Below, piece after piece: positions 6,501 through 8,947 of a stretch of 8,947 nucleotides of DNA (positions are counted from its first letter, which is position 1; the number at the start of each line of letters is the position of its first letter). The notes under the pieces are model-generated. The model had not been told where the DNA came from. It was given only the letters and a program-made list of their open reading frames with translations, and ran no database searches. The DNA lies in contig CAMBDN010000093.1 of NCBI GenBank assembly GCA_945865355.1, forward strand, positions 1-8,947, read 5' to 3'. A program made the translations under genes and the position numbers. This DNA comes from Legionella genomosp. 1. GTDB lineage: Bacteria > Pseudomonadota > Gammaproteobacteria > Legionellales > Legionellaceae.

Positions 6501-8947
6501 TTTGGCGTTGGAGACGGTTGGTCTCGGTAAATTGGTGGGCGAGCCCACGAAACCCGGTTCGCTCTATCATGTGACGATGCAGCAGGGTGATCAACGGGCT
6601 GTTTATCGTGTCGACGTCGTGCGGGGTTTGATTTTTAATGACCGGGGAATGGCATTTAGTCCAGTCCCACTTGATATCATAAACCACCCTGTGATGCGTT
6701 ATTTGAACATTAATAAACTTAACCCATGCTTCACCTCCAGTGATGGCTTGTGTTTTGAGATGGGAGTTCCAACGCTTCGCTTCATTCGCAGAACGAAAGA
6801 CTCACAATACCGTGTTCAAAAAGAGTGGACTGTTGCTGGTCGAACCGAATGGTATGAGCTGAATGTCTTAAGTGTGGAGCAGGCCACAGCATTCCGTTTA
6901 GAAACCTGGAATTATAATTTCCTAGAAATCCCAGATATTTTAAAGCAGCGCAACAACCAAATTTGGATCAATTGCGAACAAGATCGTACGTTCATCATCA
7001 CTGATAAAAATCAGCCGGCCTATTCATACTCAGAAATCAGAACACTCCAACGGACAAAACAGCTGGATGCGGCCAGTCATGAAACGGGATTTGATCTCTG
7101 TTTAGGGAAAACGTGGCTACACACTCAATTTGCTAAATTTGAAGACGCTGGATTTATTACGGTTTGTCAAAATGCTGATAATTATCAAGTCAACTTTGGT
7201 CGATATGGTTTCACGCTATTGGTGAGTAAAGAGCTAGGCCAGTGGGTTTATCGTTTACAAAATGAGCCGGCTTATACGTTAGTGGGCGATGCGGAGACCC
7301 TTATTGCAGGCGTAGCCGGGTTTGTTTTTGAAGATAAAATATCAAAGCAGCGCCTATGCTATTTGCCTGTGCAGCAATTTACCGCTAAAAATGAGCTTTC
7401 GGAGCGTAGCGAATTTTATAATCTGCAACAAGATACAGTGGCACGTATTCCAAAGCATGTGGTGCAAAAATTAGCGGCCCAAGGCGTTGCTGCAGGGGTA
7501 TTGCCATGGCAGTATAGTGACAGTGAGCGTGTTATTCGGTATCAATTGGACAAAGAGGGCGCGCTTCGACCGGAAACACCCTGCGATGCTCTCTATCTTT
7601 GCTATACCCTGTTGGGTAGTCAACAACCAGAAAAAGCATGGGATGTGCTGGAGGATTGTGCCAAACGGTTGGGTGGTTTGAAAGGCACTGTCGAAGAATT
7701 ACAGCTGTTAAATTGGATCATCCATGCATTGCCACGTACCTTAGAGGACAAAGACAGTAAGGCTGTCATTTCAACGCCAGCTTACGTCGCTTGTCAGTTA
7801 AAAGCCTTGGCATTGTTAACGGGCGCATTTACCCCTGATAAAGCCATTTCATTTCCGCAGAAAACCTTTGATTTGAAAACGCCAGATGGCATTTATCAAG
7901 ATAAATGCTGGAATGACCTGAAAGTTTTTCATGCGGGTTTAAATGAGACCATTTATTTGACCTATACGCGCTTTCAATCAATGCAACGTCATATGGAGCA
8001 CGAGTTTCGTCTAAAAGACAATGAAAAAAAGAGCCTATTGGATTACTACCATTTTCATTTGCCGGGTGATGATCCTAAAGCACTGGGTGCTCTGGGTTAC
8101 GAGTGGCATGTTCTTGGCCTCAAAGCATTAAGAAAAGAATACGAGGCTTTAAGGGCGGAAGAAGTGGATAAGGGCAGACTGCCAGCAGGCTATCAAAAAC
8201 GCTTAGCAGAAATTCAGGCCTATTTAACAAAACAACTGAACGTACGCAAACATCATTCAGAGTTGGTATTACTGCCGATTGATTTAAGAATTCCTGATAG
8301 CTTCAAAGCACCAACGGTTCAATATAGCAATTCAGTGTACCAGCGAATTTTACCGTGGATGGAAGATATTAGTAAGTGTCCGCTTGTAAGCGCTGCCGAT
8401 CTGCAAGCCGCATTGACCCCGGATATGACTGAAGAACAACTGTATCAATATTTTCCCCACTATTTGAAGCTTGTCCTGATGGTCAATCCTCTCGCGGCAG
8501 ATCGAGTCTTTCAAACCGCCCTGATCGATTTCTGTCGACAATATTTAATGGCACATCGTTTTACTCCCCTCGATAAGCAAGGGAATAAGGCGGCCTATTT
8601 ATGCAATATTTTACTTCGGATTTCACAAAATCGTGGCACCGTTACTGGCTGGAATTTTAAAAGATTAGTCGATATTATTTATAATGCTCAGAATCTTCCT
8701 GATCCTGAAATAAAAATATATCAGGTATGTGATACAACGGATAAACTTCTAGCGAGTACCCGTCAGATCTGGGCAGATTTGGAGCGGGATGTGCCTACTC
8801 CAGGTCGACCAATGGTGGCTGCCCCCTATTTACCGGTAGTTGATTACAGTTTTGAAAATTTAATGGCGGCGTGTGGTTTTGGCGCAGACATTACAAGAGA
8901 GCTGTTGCAATTTGGCGAAAGATACCGGGCACAAGCAAAAATCTTTG
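3583..8947 (+). CDS. Giant protein of unknown function, at least 1788 residues, N-terminal part (continues past right edge)
   Basis: I read this frame codon by codon from ATG 3583 to the window end without a stop: 1788 codons plus one base. No signal peptide or convincing transmembrane helix is present, so the product is probably cytosolic or exported by a non-Sec route. Visible regions: 1-120 helical; 121-165 with LPGGWDSTGTGHAMVYQF and HNAGAGIEYH (His134, Asn153, His161); 199-216 highly charged helix; 245-262 with a GQLSGTC motif (Gln247, Cys252, Ser256); 349-397 a Pro/Ala/Val-rich linker; about 400-980 mostly helical; about 990-1290 richer in beta strand and aromatic residues (WNYNFLEIP at 1109-1117); about 1328-1415 helix pairs resembling TPR-like repeats; 1510-1555 coiled-coil-like. 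No Walker A motif lies within the window. The layout recalls DUF3638-type giant proteins of chlamydiae and other amoeba-associated bacteria, whose P-loop would lie further downstream; this is recollection, not a search result. A Dot/Icm-type effector is also possible. The gene has its own promoter and appears to be a separate unit. Confidence 0.93.
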   Translation, partial: MATPFDKVFAADADIDLSLFSHIHNDPFLAGTFTLEGNYFQRTMRYLDRYCAMLGAGKPLPREILALQARMQKVIDVEAEMWRIKRLAATGAQAVAERALKLLSEGLSTDLLDRLRVGEYLSLPGGWDSTGTGHAMVYQFKRTSTGIEFYIHNAGAGIEYHQRHSATDRELYYPVQAYQIPMPVDKNKLSAFLRDLMLPRMKELREEKDRAFDEKKLYEDVLPRINFLNARLIPVEGEAEHAFTAGQLSGTCTQRSLHQMLKQNFKTLDEYQRFIYQFKRFALDDYMRGLQSSGQIGDRRVQVLVRQAINTMLRTLNVPGVFADDFIASQRRDLRACRDLLARARDNRVLPPVAPVVAAAPKIGFGLGVLQATLRPAIVQPVVVAPLLVPLAGSVTGGGDLVAQLRSFNRECDELKRTGQQTVIIERLESLFTNMPLPVTMDSFNDLIPFYSGINRGNEDEFYAAIAALQTAYLDACKAINGDAPLPRQLVVGLSIVSMLDYVSNIELLRRNKLGMASNHDAVNVVMGRFISKNRNNPFYATNDPLLDARLKSILSLYPDGGYLEVIEYYAEIVNSEEALKAQLLARYVPPADAKLARLLREKNYQELYCLTKNFDALSRDPIFEPLIKKFNKQGIVEQCILKGMQPFWGDGSSLAQRIVIEVSGENLGARSVLFNTMWNNHTRGLLTHKYGLSENLPAQRALAIDYADAGASDGYAKARSDNHTQLYPAEVAKVRVSDIATTMKSTLAGRQIDKIEIASREFFHLRASVQNQIKLTLDYFQQHLSKLSDRACQVYMEANLFEPGLLAAELDKNPELLDKIDHFIDEGLKQFSERGCTSQHSLFFIRLAYLVNQYAAKHNPAMGYARLDKLQQRLTSLLQIDEKNDVSIKQTLHQYQFLTAMARLKLNPGRVSEAQIDEILALALPSYFYMNANSNPQAFVDTASRFDLECVKHDFKLLVSLAHPRRVAQLAGLALETVGLGKLVGEPTKPGSLYHVTMQQGDQRAVYRVDVVRGLIFNDRGMAFSPVPLDIINHPVMRYLNINKLNPCFTSSDGLCFEMGVPTLRFIRRTKDSQYRVQKEWTVAGRTEWYELNVLSVEQATAFRLETWNYNFLEIPDILKQRNNQIWINCEQDRTFIITDKNQPAYSYSEIRTLQRTKQLDAASHETGFDLCLGKTWLHTQFAKFEDAGFITVCQNADNYQVNFGRYGFTLLVSKELGQWVYRLQNEPAYTLVGDAETLIAGVAGFVFEDKISKQRLCYLPVQQFTAKNELSERSEFYNLQQDTVARIPKHVVQKLAAQGVAAGVLPWQYSDSERVIRYQLDKEGALRPETPCDALYLCYTLLGSQQPEKAWDVLEDCAKRLGGLKGTVEELQLLNWIIHALPRTLEDKDSKAVISTPAYVACQLKALALLTGAFTPDKAISFPQKTFDLKTPDGIYQDKCWNDLKVFHAGLNETIYLTYTRFQSMQRHMEHEFRLKDNEKKSLLDYYHFHLPGDDPKALGALGYEWHVLGLKALRKEYEALRAEEVDKGRLPAGYQKRLAEIQAYLTKQLNVRKHHSELVLLPIDLRIPDSFKAPTVQYSNSVYQRILPWMEDISKCPLVSAADLQAALTPDMTEEQLYQYFPHYLKLVLMVNPLAADRVFQTALIDFCRQYLMAHRFTPLDKQGNKAAYLCNILLRISQNRGTVTGWNFKRLVDIIYNAQNLPDPEIKIYQVCDTTDKLLASTRQIWADLERDVPTPGRPMVAAPYLPVVDYSFENLMAACGFGADITRELLQFGERYRAQAKIF
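3943..4374 (+). other. Candidate permuted cysteine-hydrolase domain within the giant protein
   Basis: This covers residues 121-264 of the giant protein. GHAMVYQF (His134) followed by Asn153 in YIHNAGAG looks like the His box and Asn of papain-fold enzymes; GHxxxY-type boxes occur in ubiquitin-specific proteases. About 100 residues later, GQLSGTCTQRSLHQML looks like a Cys box, with Cys252 as nucleophile and Gln247 as a possible oxyanion-hole residue. The order His-Asn-Cys is the reverse of papain and matches circularly permuted members of the fold. This is motif reading only, and the catalytic role is inferred. Confidence 0.35.

Noticed and set aside
7087..7113. Possible Walker A motif (GFDLCLGKT, residues 1169-1177) in the giant protein
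   Set aside because: Five residues instead of four separate the first Gly from GKT, and the surroundings lack a preceding hydrophobic strand and a Walker B motif.

Overview
The window looks like a chromosomal segment of a gammaproteobacterium, most likely of the order Legionellales (Legionella, Coxiella and relatives) or a similar host-associated lineage. This is judged by eye from three things: the LetS/BarA-type sensor kinase, a 471-residue E. coli-type zinc-binding GluRS, and a giant single-domain-poor protein of the kind seen in amoeba-associated bacteria. No database search was possible. Base composition is moderately AT-rich in the genes and intergenic DNA, except for one GC-rich inverted repeat after gltX.

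Layout. (1) Positions 1-1181, minus strand: the N-terminal 393 codons of a LetS/GacS/BarA hybrid histidine kinase, cut by the left edge. (2) Positions 1182-1310: a divergent intergenic region holding a consensus -10 for the kinase and a perfect 38-bp palindrome. (3) Positions 1311-2726, plus strand: gltX, glutamyl-tRNA synthetase. (4) Positions 2727-2899: a long imperfect GC-rich inverted repeat followed by a T8 run. (5) Positions 2900-3295, plus strand: a small exported protein with four cysteines. (6) Positions 3296-3582: a tandem pair of 8-bp palindromes, a second long imperfect inverted repeat, and a strong extended -10 promoter. (7) Positions 3583-8947, plus strand: one uninterrupted reading frame of at least 1788 codons, running off the right edge and covering 60% of the window.

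How it fits together. gltX is housekeeping translation machinery. The kinase would be the sensor of a GacS/GacA-type pathway, which in Legionellales (as LetS/LetA) controls the switch to the transmissive, virulence-expressing phase through small RNAs and CsrA. The giant gene has its own promoter, ribosome-binding site and AT-rich leader, so it looks like an independent transcription unit. It lacks a signal peptide and transmembrane segments. It contains a His / Asn / Cys motif set near its N-terminus that could be a permuted papain-like cysteine hydrolase. Its size, cytosolic character and likely lineage make a secreted (for example Dot/Icm) effector or a DUF3638-type giant protein the leading guesses, but neither is demonstrated by the sequence. 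No rRNA, tRNA, CRISPR array, transposase or prophage gene was seen.
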